In this document: in pieces, positions 1-9,295 of the stretch | Numbering within the stretch: position 1 is the stretch's first letter | Layout: each line of letters opens with the position of its first letter | Assembly: GCA_019203745.1 (NCBI GenBank) | Contig: CP078104.1 | Coordinates: forward strand, 744,001-808,000 | Reading direction: 5' to 3' | Origin: Chryseobacterium sp. E1 | GTDB taxonomy: Bacteria; Bacteroidota; Bacteroidia; Flavobacteriales; Weeksellaceae | Length of the DNA: 64,000 nucleotides | Program-made: the position numbers and the translations under genes | The notes under the pieces: generated by a model | Told to the model about the DNA's origin: nothing | Database searches by the model: none | What the model saw: only the letters and a program-made list of their open reading frames with translations

Positions 1-447
1 GCCGCTGGTGCATCCGCCTGCATATCTTGTTCCAAAGCCTACCAGAAAGCCACCTATGACCATCATGATAAATCCTCTGAGCGTCAACAGGCTTTCAAAA
101 TTCATCAGCTGTACCGGGACCAGATTGCTGTAGTCTGTAATTCCGTATCCGGCGAGTTCGGTTTTCAGATCAGGATTCACTTTTATATCCGAAGGATTGA
201 GCAGGAAGTTGGCAGCAATCATTCCGCCCAGAAAAATTCCCAGGACAAAAACAGATTCCAGGCTTCTTTTTTTTCCAGTCGTATTTGAAAAAATTCACAT
301 TTGCCGGTACACAGGCTGCACAGATATGCCTTAATGATGAACTGATCCCAAAGGATTTATTTCCCATCAGCAATAAAGCAGGCACGGTAAGCCCTATCAA
401 AGGACCTGCAATATACCATGGCCAGGTTCTTTTATAATCTCCAACAT
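1..447 (-). CDS. YeeE/YedE family sulfur transporter (C-terminus beyond left edge, 2 frameshifts)
   Basis: Inner-membrane protein of the YeeE/YedE family, whose members import thiosulfate or related sulfur compounds. After rejoining, the N-terminus reads MLEIIKEPWPWYIAGPLIGL, followed by the hydrophobic stretch with GNKSFGISSSLRHICAAC, and near the edge RYAGGCTSG, the conserved Cys-containing signature of the family. The ATG at 445-447 lies about 10 nt after the stop of the dioxygenase-rhodanese gene, so the two are probably one transcript. One base is missing near 423 (CCTGG) and the frame breaks again near 268-275 in a run of A/T. The C-terminus lies beyond position 1. The family call is firm. 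The substrate is inferred from the sulfur-related neighbours. Confidence 0.85.
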
Positions 448-456
448 ATTTTTTAT

Positions 457-1870
457 CTATTTATTTAAAATTTTAGTCTGGCACACAAAATTGCTTTTAG
501 GAACTGATGTAAAAGCAATGGCTTTAAAACCACCTTCAATTTCGGTAAAATTTCTGTAACCTCTCGCTTGAAGGATGCTTGCTGCCATTGTACTTCTATA
601 CCCGCTTCCACAATGCATATAAAAATGTTCCTGTGGCTGTACATCATGAATCCATTCATTGATATAAGCCAAGGGTTTACTGTATGCTTCATGAATATGC
701 TCTGCATGGTATTCACTTTCTCGTCTTATATCTATGATCTTTACTTTTTTACCCCTGATTTCTTTTTCAAACTGCTCAGCAGAAATACGGTTGACCGAAT
801 CTGTCTCCTTCCCTGCTTTTTTCCATGCGTCAAAACCTCCTTCCAGAAATCCTAAAACATAATCAAACCCTACCCTGCTTAAGCGGGTTACCGTCTCTTC
901 CTCTTTCCCTTTTTCTGTCACCAGTAAAATAGGTTGGTTAACATCAGCAATTAAAGCACCCACCCAGGGGGCAAAGTCACCGTCTAATCCAATATTGACA
1001 GCCTGTGGGATAAAACCTTTGGCAAAGGTACTGTTGTTTCTTACATCCAGAATCAAAGCTCCCGATGCTTCTGCTATTTCCTCAAACTGTTCCGGGACAA
1101 GGGCATGTAATCCTTGTGAGAGCACCTCATCAAAGCTGTGATATCCTTTTTATTCATCATAACATTCATTCCGAAGTAGGCAGGCGGAGGCAAGAGTCCG
1201 TCCGTTACTTCTTTAATGAAACTTTCTTTATCTTTTTGGTTAAGGGCATAATTGGTTTTCTTCTGGTTTCCCAATGTGTCTACAGTTTCTTTCTGCATAT
1301 TTTTACCACAGGCGGAGCCGGCTCCATGGGCAGGATATACGGTAATATCATCATGTAACGGCAGAATTTTATGATACAGGCTTTCATAAAGCATCCCTGC
1401 AAGTTCTTCCTGGGTCATCTGAGCTCTTTCTGGGCAAGATCCGGACGTCCCACATCGCCAAGGAATAAAGTATCTCCACTGAAAAGGGCTGTTTCCACTC
1501 CATTTTCATCAATCAGGAGATAGCAGGTACTTTCCAGTGTATGTCCTGGTGTATGAAGAACTTTAATTTTAATATTGCCTATTTCAAACAACTGACCGTC
1601 TGCTGCAATGGTGGCTTCAAATTCGGGACGTGCTGTGGGCCCGTAAACTATCGGAGCCTGGGTTTTTCTGCTTAAATCAATATGTCCACTGACAAAATCT
1701 GCGTGAAAATGGGTTTCAAAAATGTATTTTAGCTGCACCTGTTCTTCTCTCAATCTGTCAATATAGGGTTGAGTTTCTCTCAGAGGATCAATAATCGCTG
1801 CTTCTCCGGCTGAGGTGATGTAATAAGCTCCCTGTGCCAGACATCCTGTGTAGATCTGTTCTATTTTCAT
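457..1870 (-). CDS. MBL-fold persulfide dioxygenase fused to rhodanese domains (2 frameshifts)
   Basis: About 470 residues. The N-terminal metallo-beta-lactamase domain carries ETHFHADFVSGH (metal-binding HxHxD..H), LHTPGHT and FSGDTLFLGDVGR, the pattern of ETHE1/BlhA-like persulfide dioxygenases, which oxidise glutathione persulfide to sulfite. The C-terminal part (from VPEQFEEI) is rhodanese-like and repeated. The first copy (ALILDVRN) has no obvious active-site Cys. The second ends in HCGSGYRS, a Cys active-site loop. The frame breaks near 1424 (AAAG before CTCAGATG) and 1142 (AAAAGG, one G short). The rejoined text MNKKGYHSFDEVLSQG is smooth. Context with a sulfite exporter, YeeE and a Crp-type regulator supports a sulfide/persulfide detoxification role. 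The fusion is known in this family. The substrate is inferred. Confidence 0.88.
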
Positions 1871-1959
1871 TTTACTTTTTTATTTGAAATGGTTTAAACT
1901 TTTTACTGTTTCAAATAACTTCCTGTTATCTATTACAAATCTCCTCCTTTCTTTTTACC

Positions 1960-1980
1960 TCTACAGCTACTTTTGTTACA
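1960..1980 (-). promoter_or_regulatory. 21-bp box upstream of the dioxygenase-rhodanese gene
   Basis: Reads TGTAACAAAAGTAGCTGTAG plus a final A on the minus strand and is identical to 3996-4016 upstream of the TauE/SafE gene. It lies 90 nt before the ATG. It contains a loose direct repeat (TGTAAC / TGTAGA). A Crp/Fnr gene lies in the same island, so it is a candidate operator for that regulator. That link is inference. Confidence 0.6.
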
Positions 1981-2081
1981 TAAAGGGTTGAATAAGATGA
2001 AATAAAATTTTGACATCAGCAGACTCATGGTGTAACTTTTCAACCTCCTCACCTAACTTATTGAATATTAAATCTAAAACC

Positions 2082-3100
2082 ATGGCCAGAATACTATTTA
2101 TTTTCAGCTTTATTCTTTTATTCCTGTTCTCCTGCAAGAAATCGGAAACGGATATTGTTATTGATTATTATAAAAAGGGAAATTTAACGGTACTGTTCTT
2201 ATTGTAAAAGAGGGTAAAGTAGTCTGTGATACAGCATTAGGCTACAAAAATTTTGAAAATAAGACTGTGTTAACGAAAAATACACCCTTTTGCATTGCTT
2301 CTATCAGCAAACCTTTTACGGCTGTAGGAATTATGCTTCTCCAGCAGGAACATCTTCTGTCGTATGATGACAAAGCAAGCCGCTATGTTCCGGATCTTCC
2401 TGCCTACGCACAAAATATCAGTATACGACAGCTACTTACGCATACATCCGGTCTGGCAGATTATGAAAACGTATTGATCCAGAAACCTAAAATTACCAAT
2501 AATGATGTGCTGAACTTCCTTAAAAAGCAGCCCGGATTAAAATTTCCTTCCGGAAGTAAGTTTGAGTACAGCAATAGCGGGTATATCGTATTGGGAAGAA
2601 TTATTGAGACTCTATCAGGACAGTCATACCGCAGATTCATGCAAAACAGAATTTTTACTCCTTTGAAGATGGAACATTCCTTTGTTTATGATTCCGAAAC
2701 TCTTCCACCCTCTGACAGGGCTGAAGGTTATAATGCCAATAAAAAGCCTGACGATTATGATCTTCTGACAACGGGCGATGGCAGCATCTATTCTACTCCA
2801 TGGGATCTTTACAAGTTTGATCAGGCATTAAGAAAACATCTGCTGTTGAATGAAGAGAATTCCAAAATCATGTATGAGCTGCCCATTTTAAAAGACGGAC
2901 AACGGAGTGAGTATGCTTTTGGATGGTATGTTTCTGAGGATACAGGTATGCATACAGGCGGAGTAAATGGCTTCAGATCTGTCATGTGGAGAGATCTGAA
3001 AAATAACAGCTGTATTATTGCACTGACCAGCCAGGGAGATTCCTTTCCTGTCTATCAATTTTTAGATGCGGAGAAGAAAGCGTTGATAAAGAATAAATAA
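2082..3100 (+). CDS. Serine hydrolase (class C beta-lactamase family), lipoprotein, 1 frameshift
   Basis: About 340 residues. The N-terminus is a lipoprotein signal (MARILFIFSFILLFLFSC, lipobox LFSC), so the enzyme probably sits on the periplasmic or outer-membrane face. The penicillin-binding/beta-lactamase fold is shown by SISK (SxxK nucleophile), YSNSGY (YxN) and HTGG near the C-terminus. Such proteins are usually D-aminopeptidases, esterases or carboxypeptidases, and the substrate cannot be told. One T is missing at about 2183 (GGAAATTTAACGG should read NFNG). The gene runs against the surrounding sulfur genes and splits them, and I see no functional link. The ATG at 2082 was chosen because it gives an intact lipoprotein signal. 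Confidence 0.85.
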
Positions 3101-3162
3101 ATGTCTTAACAGTATCAAAAGAAGACTGTACTTTATATATTTTGAAGTGTACAGATTGTAAT

Positions 3163-3949
3163 TTAAAACAGATGACGGGCTTCTTTGCCTATAATATAGA
3201 TTCCCAATATTAAAATAAACCATCCAAATGCAGGTTTCAGTTTCTTACCATCTATTTTCTTTGATAAATGGGTACCGATCATTATTCCGGCAACGGCGAT
3301 AGTGGCAATGGAGATCAATATCTTCCAATCCGTTTTTGCAGTTCCTGCAGAAGACAGAAAGCCAATGAGAGAATTAAAGGAAATAATCACCAAAGAAGTT
3401 CCGATTGCTGTTTTCATAGGAATTTTTAAGAGGTTGACCAACGCCGGGATAATCATAAATCCTCCTCCAGCTCCCACCAGCCCCGTTAAAACACCTACTA
3501 TTGAACCTTGTCCCACTGCCAGCAAAGTATTTTCTTCATCCGGGCCATCCATCTTTACTGTATTTCTGATCATTTTATAAGAAGCCAGGATCATCAGCCC
3601 GGCAAAAATCAATAACAGGAAAATGTTTTTAGTCAATATGAACCCTTTAAAACTAATGAGCACATCCGGAATGAAAGGCAACAGATACATTCTGGTCAGG
3701 AAAATTGAAATAATGGAAGGAAATCCGAAGAGGAGGGCCATTTTAAGATTGACTAATCCTTTTTAAAATAAGACACAGAACCTACAAGACTACTTATTCC
3801 TACGATAAAAAGTGAATATTCTGTGGCTATCAAGGCATCAAATCCAAATAAATAAACCAGTACGGGAACTGTAAGAATACTTCCTCCACCCCGATTAATC
3901 CGAGAGAAATACCTATTAAAACTGATGCTGCATATCCTATGATTTCCAT
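3163..3949 (-). CDS. Sulfite exporter TauE/SafE family protein (2 frameshifts)
   Basis: Polytopic inner-membrane protein of about 262 residues. The two TauE half-repeats are visible: GGGGSILTVPVLVYLFGFD near the N-terminus and GLVGAGGGFMIIPALVNLL in the middle, each followed by helices. The family exports sulfite or sulfoacetate-type anions. Beside a persulfide dioxygenase, sulfite export is the obvious job. The ATG at 3947-3949 (MEIIGYAASVLIGISLGLIG) gives a proper first helix. One G is missing near 3890 (run of C on the + strand) and one near 3759 (AAAAAGGA). The gene follows the Crp/Fnr gene with 82 nt between, and the repeated 21-bp box lies in that gap. Confidence 0.88.
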
Positions 3950-3995
3950 TTTTACCATTTAAATAATAATGCAAAAATGGAATTGTTTGAGGAGG

Positions 3996-4016
3996 TCTAC
4001 AGCTACTTTTGTTACA
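3996..4016 (-). promoter_or_regulatory. 21-bp box upstream of the TauE/SafE gene (second copy)
   Basis: Identical over 21 bases to 1960-1980 and in the same orientation to its gene. It lies 47 nt before the ATG. A -7-like element CATTTTTG (minus strand, 3972-3979) lies downstream, which would place the box centre near -40, the usual position of a Crp-type activator. The match is directly visible. The regulator is inferred. Confidence 0.6.
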
Positions 4017-4031
4017 GAACGGATTTTTTTA

Positions 4032-4668
4032 TTACTGATCTGTGGTCTTCAGAAGGACGATCTTATTTCTCCCGAGTTTTACCTTTCCTTCTTCTTCAAG
4101 TTGTTTGAGGAGCCTGGATACCACCACTCTGGCAGTTCCCAGCTCATTGGCAAGCTGTTCATGGGTAGTATGAACAGTATCTGAATGGGTAAGTTCTGAT
4201 TTTTTATGAAGAAGGTTCAGGAGCCTTTCGTCTACTTTTTTGAAGGCAATGGCATTAATGATATCCAGCAATTCTTCAAATCTCTTATGGTAAAGTCTGA
4301 AAATATAATCCAGCCACTCCGGATATTCTTTGATAAACAGGAGACCTTATCCACCGGTAGAAAAAGGATTTCTGCATCTTCTTCTACTTCGGCTTTTACA
4401 ATACTTTTTCATTGTGCATTCCGCCCAGAAAAGACATGATACAGCTTTCCCCGGCTTTGATGTAATACAACAGGATTTCTCTGCCGTCTTCTTCAGTTCT
4501 GATCACTTTGATCATCCCTTTCATCACAATCGGAATAGAACGGATAGACGCATTTTCATCCAAAATGAGATCCCCTTCACTGTAATTTTTCGTTATTCCG
4601 CTCCGGTACAGCTTTTCTACAAGGTCCGGTGAAGATGAAAATTCTGAAGAAAGTATGGTATCCTGCAT
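4032..4668 (-). CDS. Crp/Fnr family transcriptional regulator (1 frameshift)
   Basis: About 212 residues. The N-terminal cyclic-nucleotide-binding-like barrel contains GDLILDENA and GREILLYYIKAGESCIMSF, the form common in Bacteroidota regulators, without a clear cAMP-binding Arg-Ser pair. The C-terminal winged helix reads HEQLANELGTARVVVSRLLK followed by EEEGKVKLGRNKIVLL. One A is missing near 4406 (AATGAAAAAG), and repair gives MHNEKSIVKAEVEED. It starts 19 nt after the hexosaminidase stop and precedes TauE/SafE. The likely role is sulfur- or redox-responsive control of the neighbouring genes through the 21-bp box. Confidence 0.88.
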
Positions 4669-4687
4669 GTTGTATAATTCTGTAAGG

Positions 4688-6930
4688 CTAATTTACGCCA
4701 ATTTCATCTACAAACAGCCACGCTTTTGAATCTGCTCCCGGATTTCCTGCCGGGATGATGCCTGCATTTTCTACGATCACTTTAAGATATTTTGTGTTTT
4801 GAGCGCCTACATTCAGCCTGATTTTTCCTTTGGTATTCTGAATTTCTTCTTTTCCGATCTCTTTGATCAGTTTAAAGTTTTTCTGATCGTCAGATACAAA
4901 GATTTTAGCTGATTTTGCCAGATGAACAGCTTCCTTTATTCTCCAGGGTATTGAAATAAACTTCAGAAAATCCGGTTTTTTGTCCAAAATCTATTGTCGC
5001 TGTAACATCTTTCCCTGGAATCCCAACCATGTTTTTCCTAATTGTCTCGGATTTCCTATAATCCCGTCAATAAGGGTAAATGCACCTCCAAAAGAATAGT
5101 TCTCACTTGGCTGCTGCTCCAGTGTAATTTTTTTCCTGTAGTTTTTGAAACTGTAAATTTCTGTTCAGAAATGGCACTTTTCAACTGACCGTCTTCAAAA
5201 TAAGCAGATTTAATCGTTAAAGAATTCGGAACAGATACAGGATTTCTATAGGTCTCAGACTGTACCGTAGGATTTGTTCCATCCAGCGCGTATCTTATTC
5301 CGTTTGAGTTTTGTGAGGTAGAAAGCTCATAGGCAATACCATTATTGGAAGGAATTACTTTTCCCGAGATATTATAGATACTTCTGGCATAGTTCACCTT
5401 CATTTTGTCCAGAACTTTGAACTGGCTGATCACCCTGTTTTCAAATTCCTTATAATTTTTAGGATCCGATGTACCCCAACCTACTTCGGAAAGCGCCATC
5501 AGCCTTGGGAAGATCATATATTGCACCTGTTTAAAATCTAAAATATATTCAGCCCACAGATTCGCCTGAACCCCAGGATGTATTGGGCCTGCTCCGCATT
5601 CAGCTCTGAAGGTATAGGATTATAGGAATAGACTTTATCCAGCGGTGTGAAACCACCGAAAGCATTCGGTTCTGACTGGGGATCACCCTGATAGTGATCA
5701 AAATAGCAATACGCACCCGGCGTCATTACTGCAAAATGCTTTGATTTTGCGGCTTCAATACCTCCGTTTACCCCGGTCCAGCTCATGACAGCGGCATTCG
5801 GTGCCAGTCCTCCTTCCAGAATTTCATCCCAACCGATGATTTTCCTGCCTTTACTATTGACAAATTTTTCAATCCTGTGAATAAAATAGCTTTGTAAACC
5901 ATGTTCATCTTTCAGGTTATTCTTTTTGATCAGCTCCTGGCAATGTGCACATTCTTTCCATCTGGTTTTCGGGCATTCATCACCTCCGATGTGAATGTAT
6001 TGGGACGGAAATAGTCTGATCACCTCCTCCAGAACATTTTCCAGAAATGTAAATGTTTCGTCTTTCGGGCAGAAAACATCATCAAAAACGCCCCATTTTG
6101 TAGCCGGTTCAAAAGGTCCTTTTGTGCAGGCAAGTTCAGGATAAGCTGATAATGCAGCCAGTGCGTGCCCTGGCATTTCTATTTCCGGAACCACTGTAAT
6201 ATGCCTTTCCTGAGCATATTTTACGACATCTTTTATTTCTTCCTGCGTATAAAAATACGGTCCGTAAGGTTTCCCGTCAAAAGTATTGTCAACATAAGCC
6301 CCAATCATGGATTCTTTACGTTTTGAGCCTATTTGTGTGAGTTTAGGATATTTTTAATTTCAATTCTCCATCCCTGATCATCCGTCAGATGCCAGTGAAA
6401 CGTATTCAGCTTATACATGGCCAGATAATCAATATACTGTTTCACCTCAGCCACAGTGAAAAAGTGACGGCAGACATCCAGGTGCATTCCACGCCATGCA
6501 AATTTTGGCTGATCCTCAATTTTTAAGGCCGGAATCTTCTTTTCAGTTTTATAATTTTCAAACAATTGGCTTACAGTCTGAAGAGCCAGGAAATATCCTT
6601 GCTTTGTATACGATTGAATATGAATCTGCTTGGGAGAAACTTCAAGTATATAAAACTCTTCTTTTCCTGCAGGAGCATTTGGAAGTTGTGAATAGATCAA
6701 TTGAGCCTCGGCTTTCTTTGATATCTTAAACCTGATCTCTGAGTTTAACCGTTTTTTAAAATATTCCGTTTCATTTTCAGGCAGATCATCACTTAAGATC
6801 AATACATCAGGAATGGAAAAATTTCCATTGTTCAGCTGTACATTTTGAGGATAAGGGATTACATTCAATTTATTCTGGGCAAAAATGAGAGAGGAAAGTA
6901 ACATGAAAAATGCTAAAAAGTCCGTGTCAT
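4688..6930 (-). CDS. GH20 beta-N-acetylhexosaminidase, secreted (about 6 frameshifts)
   Basis: About 750 residues after repair. The signal peptide MTRTF(L)AFFMLLSSLIFAQ is restored by one T near 6918. An N-terminal GH20b-like domain (NVIPYPQNVQ) precedes the catalytic barrel: RGMHLDVCRHFF, NTFHWHLTDDQGWR, PEIEMPGH, and HIGGDECPKTRW with the catalytic Asp-Glu pair. NLWAEYI is restored near 5574. A C-terminal chitobiase/discoidin-like segment (KIFVSDDQKNFK, YLKVIVENAG) ends at AWLFVDEIGVN. There is no T9SS tail. Other breaks lie near 6354, 5130, 5010 and 4925. The family removes terminal GlcNAc or GalNAc from chitooligosaccharides and glycans, here probably in the periplasm. Confidence 0.9.
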
Positions 6931-7163
6931 CAGATAGGATTAAAGTTTTAGCTAAGATACTTATTTTTCAAAACTCTTGAGACTTTTTAAACATAAAGTC
7001 GTAAAAAGCTTTTAAATTCTTATTATATTTTAAAATGTAATGCAATGAAAATACTTCTCGAATTAAATCTATATTTATTTTAAATAAAACTAAAAACTAT
7101 GGTTTATTTTTTGATAAGTTTAGACCATTAAAAAAATAACGTTTAAATTTGTAAAAAAATACG
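6931..7163. other. Divergent intergenic region, hexosaminidase / DUF4197 gene
   Basis: AT-rich spacer. On the + strand TAAATTTG (7144-7151) matches the Bacteroidota -7 box 12 nt before the DUF4197 start. I see no clear -33 element. Nothing else stands out. Confidence 0.4.
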
Positions 7164-7992
7164 ATGAAAAAAGCATTTTTCTTGCAGCCGGATTATTCTT
7201 CTCAATCTCTACACAAGCACAACTTCTGGATATCATCAAGTCCACCGTTAAAGATAAAACAGGTGTAGACCTGAATGTTCCTGTGAAAAATAATGGAACC
7301 ACATCTACTACAACCAATACAGGCATCAATACTCAAAAACCACCAATAATTCATCTTCCAGTAATGTCAATCTCGGAAGTCTTACTTCAACACAAATTTC
7401 TTCAGGACTAAAAGAAGCGCTGAATATCGGTGTAACAGACGGCGTAAAAAAACTGGCAGTTACCGATGGTTTTTTCAGAAATGAAGCAGTAAAGATCCTG
7501 ATGCCGGAAAAATTAAGAAAAATTGATACTACATTGAGGTCTATCGGTATGGGAAGCCTTGCTGATGAAGGAGTAAAGCTTTTGAATAGAGCCGCTGAAG
7601 ATGCCGTAACAGAAGCAGCTCCTATTTTCACCAAAGCAATCACTTCCATGACCATTACCGATGCCAAAAATATTTTACTGAGCAGCGATAATGCAGCCAC
7701 CAACTATCTTCAGACTAAGACCCAAAGCCAGCTATTCAGTGCTTTTCAACCCAAAGTAAAAGCTTCTTTAGGTAAAGTAGGTGCAGATACTGTATGGAAA
7801 AACCTGATTTCAAAATATAATACTTTCACCGGGCAGTCTGTAACAACGGACCTGAACGAATATGTGACGACAGAAACCATCAATGGGGTTTTCAAAATGG
7901 TAGCAGATAAAGAAAGCGGAATCAGAAATACTCCCGCTATGAGGACGACGAGTATTCTGCAGAAGGTTTTTGGAGCTCAGGATAACAAGTAA
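7164..7992 (+). CDS. DUF4197 domain protein, secreted (2 frameshifts)
   Basis: About 277 residues. Repair of one T near 7180 gives the signal peptide MKKAFFLAAGLFFSISTQAQ. A low-complexity Thr/Asn/Ser stretch (TTSTTTNTG ... TTNNSSSSN) follows, with one A missing near 7332. The DUF4197 domain then starts at ISSGLKEALNIGVTDGVKKL and includes ILMPEKLRKID, GMGSLADEGVKLLNRAAEDA and YLQTKT. The family is common in Bacteroidota and Proteobacteria, exported and without known function. The gene stands alone and ends before a hairpin terminator. Confidence 0.85.
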
Positions 7993-8053
7993 AATCAGAA
8001 GCTAGAAATTAGAGGTTAGAAGTTAGACTGACATACTAACTGTTTAGATATAC

Positions 8054-8082
8054 AAGCTGTTTCTGGATGAAGCAGCTTTTTT
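8054..8082 (+). terminator. Rho-independent terminator after the DUF4197 gene
   Basis: Stem AAGCTG (8054-8059) / CAGCTT (8073-8078) followed by a T run. The stem is short and the loop is 13 nt. Confidence 0.55.
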
Positions 8083-8482
8083 ACTGGGCTTTAATTTCTT
8101 TTGTCTTGAAACAAAAGAAACAAAAATTCAAGACCGGGATCTCTCCGCTAAAAATAATTCCTGTTCTCTAAAAATTCTAAACTTGTGCGAAATCAATATA
8201 GGTTGATCGGTTCTGAATGGATCTCGCACTTCGGACAATAGAATTTTCTTAACGTTCACAGGATTTATTTTCTTAACGCTACGATCTCCTATGTCGATTG
8301 ATGCCATAATCAGAAGTCTTTTTCAAAGTAGTAAAGAAGTCCTACTACAGAAGAAGAAAATCAAAGATTTTCAAATGCTTATGTGAACTTCTTATGCAGG
8401 AAGCTTGTCACTTAAAAATAACTAAAGTGTTTAAAAACTTTTGTGACTTTTGTGGTTTACCAAGTATGCATACGGCATAAAA

Positions 8483-8505
8483 AAACCTTGCCAGTGACAA
8501 GGTTT
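8483..8505 (-). terminator. Terminator of scoB
   Basis: Perfect 8-bp stem AAACCTTG / CAAGGTTT with a 7-nt loop. On the minus strand it is followed by a run of seven T. Confidence 0.8.
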
Positions 8506-8519
8506 ATATTTTATGGAGA

Positions 8520-9171
8520 TTAGAACTGCATTTCAGGAATTTCTCCTTCAATAATCAGGTCTGCTTCTGTAGCTTTAATGATATCTTCTACCGAAACTCC
8601 AGGTGCTCTTTCCAGCAGTTTGAATCCTGCAGGGGTCACATCCAGAACAGCTAATTCAGTAACGACTTTTTTACACAGTTTACCCCGGTTAACGGAAGTG
8701 TACATTTTTAAGGATTTTGCTTTCTCCCGCTTTGTTTACGTGCATCATCGCTACGATAATATTTTCAGCAGAAGCTACCAGATCCATAGCGCCTCCCATT
8801 CCTTTTACCATTTTCCCGGGAATTTTCCAGTTGGCAATATCTCCGTTCTCTGAAACTTCCATCGCTCCAAGGATGGTAAGATCTACTTTCTGACCACGGA
8901 TCATCCCGAAACTGAAAGCAGAATCGAAGAATGAACCTCCGTCTAAAATAGTAATGGTTTGTTTTCCGGCATTGATGACGTCAGCATCTTCTTCTCCTTC
9001 GAAAGGGAAAGGTCCCATCCCCAGAACTCCGTTTTCACTCTGGAATTCTACGGAAATACCTTCCGGAACATAGTTGGCAACCAAAGTAGGAATCCCAATT
9101 CCCAGGTTTACATAATAACGATCTTTCAGTTCTTTTGAAATTCTTTTGGCAATTTGTTCTTTTGTAAGCAT
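8520..9171 (-). CDS. scoB: 3-oxoacid CoA-transferase subunit B (1 frameshift)
   Basis: About 217 residues. The beta subunit of succinyl-CoA:3-ketoacid CoA transferase moves CoA from succinyl-CoA to acetoacetate. Seen: [19 protein letters not shown] near the N-terminus, [14 protein letters not shown] containing the catalytic Glu (SENG), [21 protein letters not shown] and [10 protein letters not shown]. One A is missing near 8707 (CTTAAAAATGTAC), and repair gives [13 protein letters not shown]. The partner subunit scoA lies at 11152-11852 in the same direction, but a whole ABC exporter gene on the other strand separates them, so the two cannot share a simple short transcript. Confidence 0.92.
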
Positions 9172-9267
9172 AATAAAAACTTAGACTGCAATTTAATTAT
9201 TTTAAACTGAATACAAAAGGGCTTTGTTGTGTTCAACAATTAACACTGTTAGTTAAAATAATATCTG

Positions 9268-9275
9268 TAATTTTG
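9268..9275 (+). promoter_or_regulatory. -7 box of the ABC exporter gene
   Basis: TAATTTTG fits the Bacteroidota TAnnTTTG consensus and lies 20 nt before the ATG. The -33 element is weak. Confidence 0.45.
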
Positions 9276-9295
9276 TTCCATTATTTTTTAATAGA

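Larger units (their letters stand above)
7993..8519. other. Noncoding 0.5-kb stretch with hairpins
   Basis: I see no gene. It holds a terminator (8054-8082), a perfect 10-bp inverted repeat (TTTCTTTTGT at 8095-8104, ACAAAAGAAA at 8111-8120) followed by CAAAAATTCAAGAC, and the scoB terminator (8483-8505). The 8095-8150 text resembles a dispersed element I recall from related genomes, but no second copy exists in the window. Confidence 0.45.

Noticed and set aside
568-1358. Open frames on the + strand opposite the dioxygenase-rhodanese gene
   Set aside because: They mirror the codons of the real gene, show no conserved motifs and have no promoter or start context.
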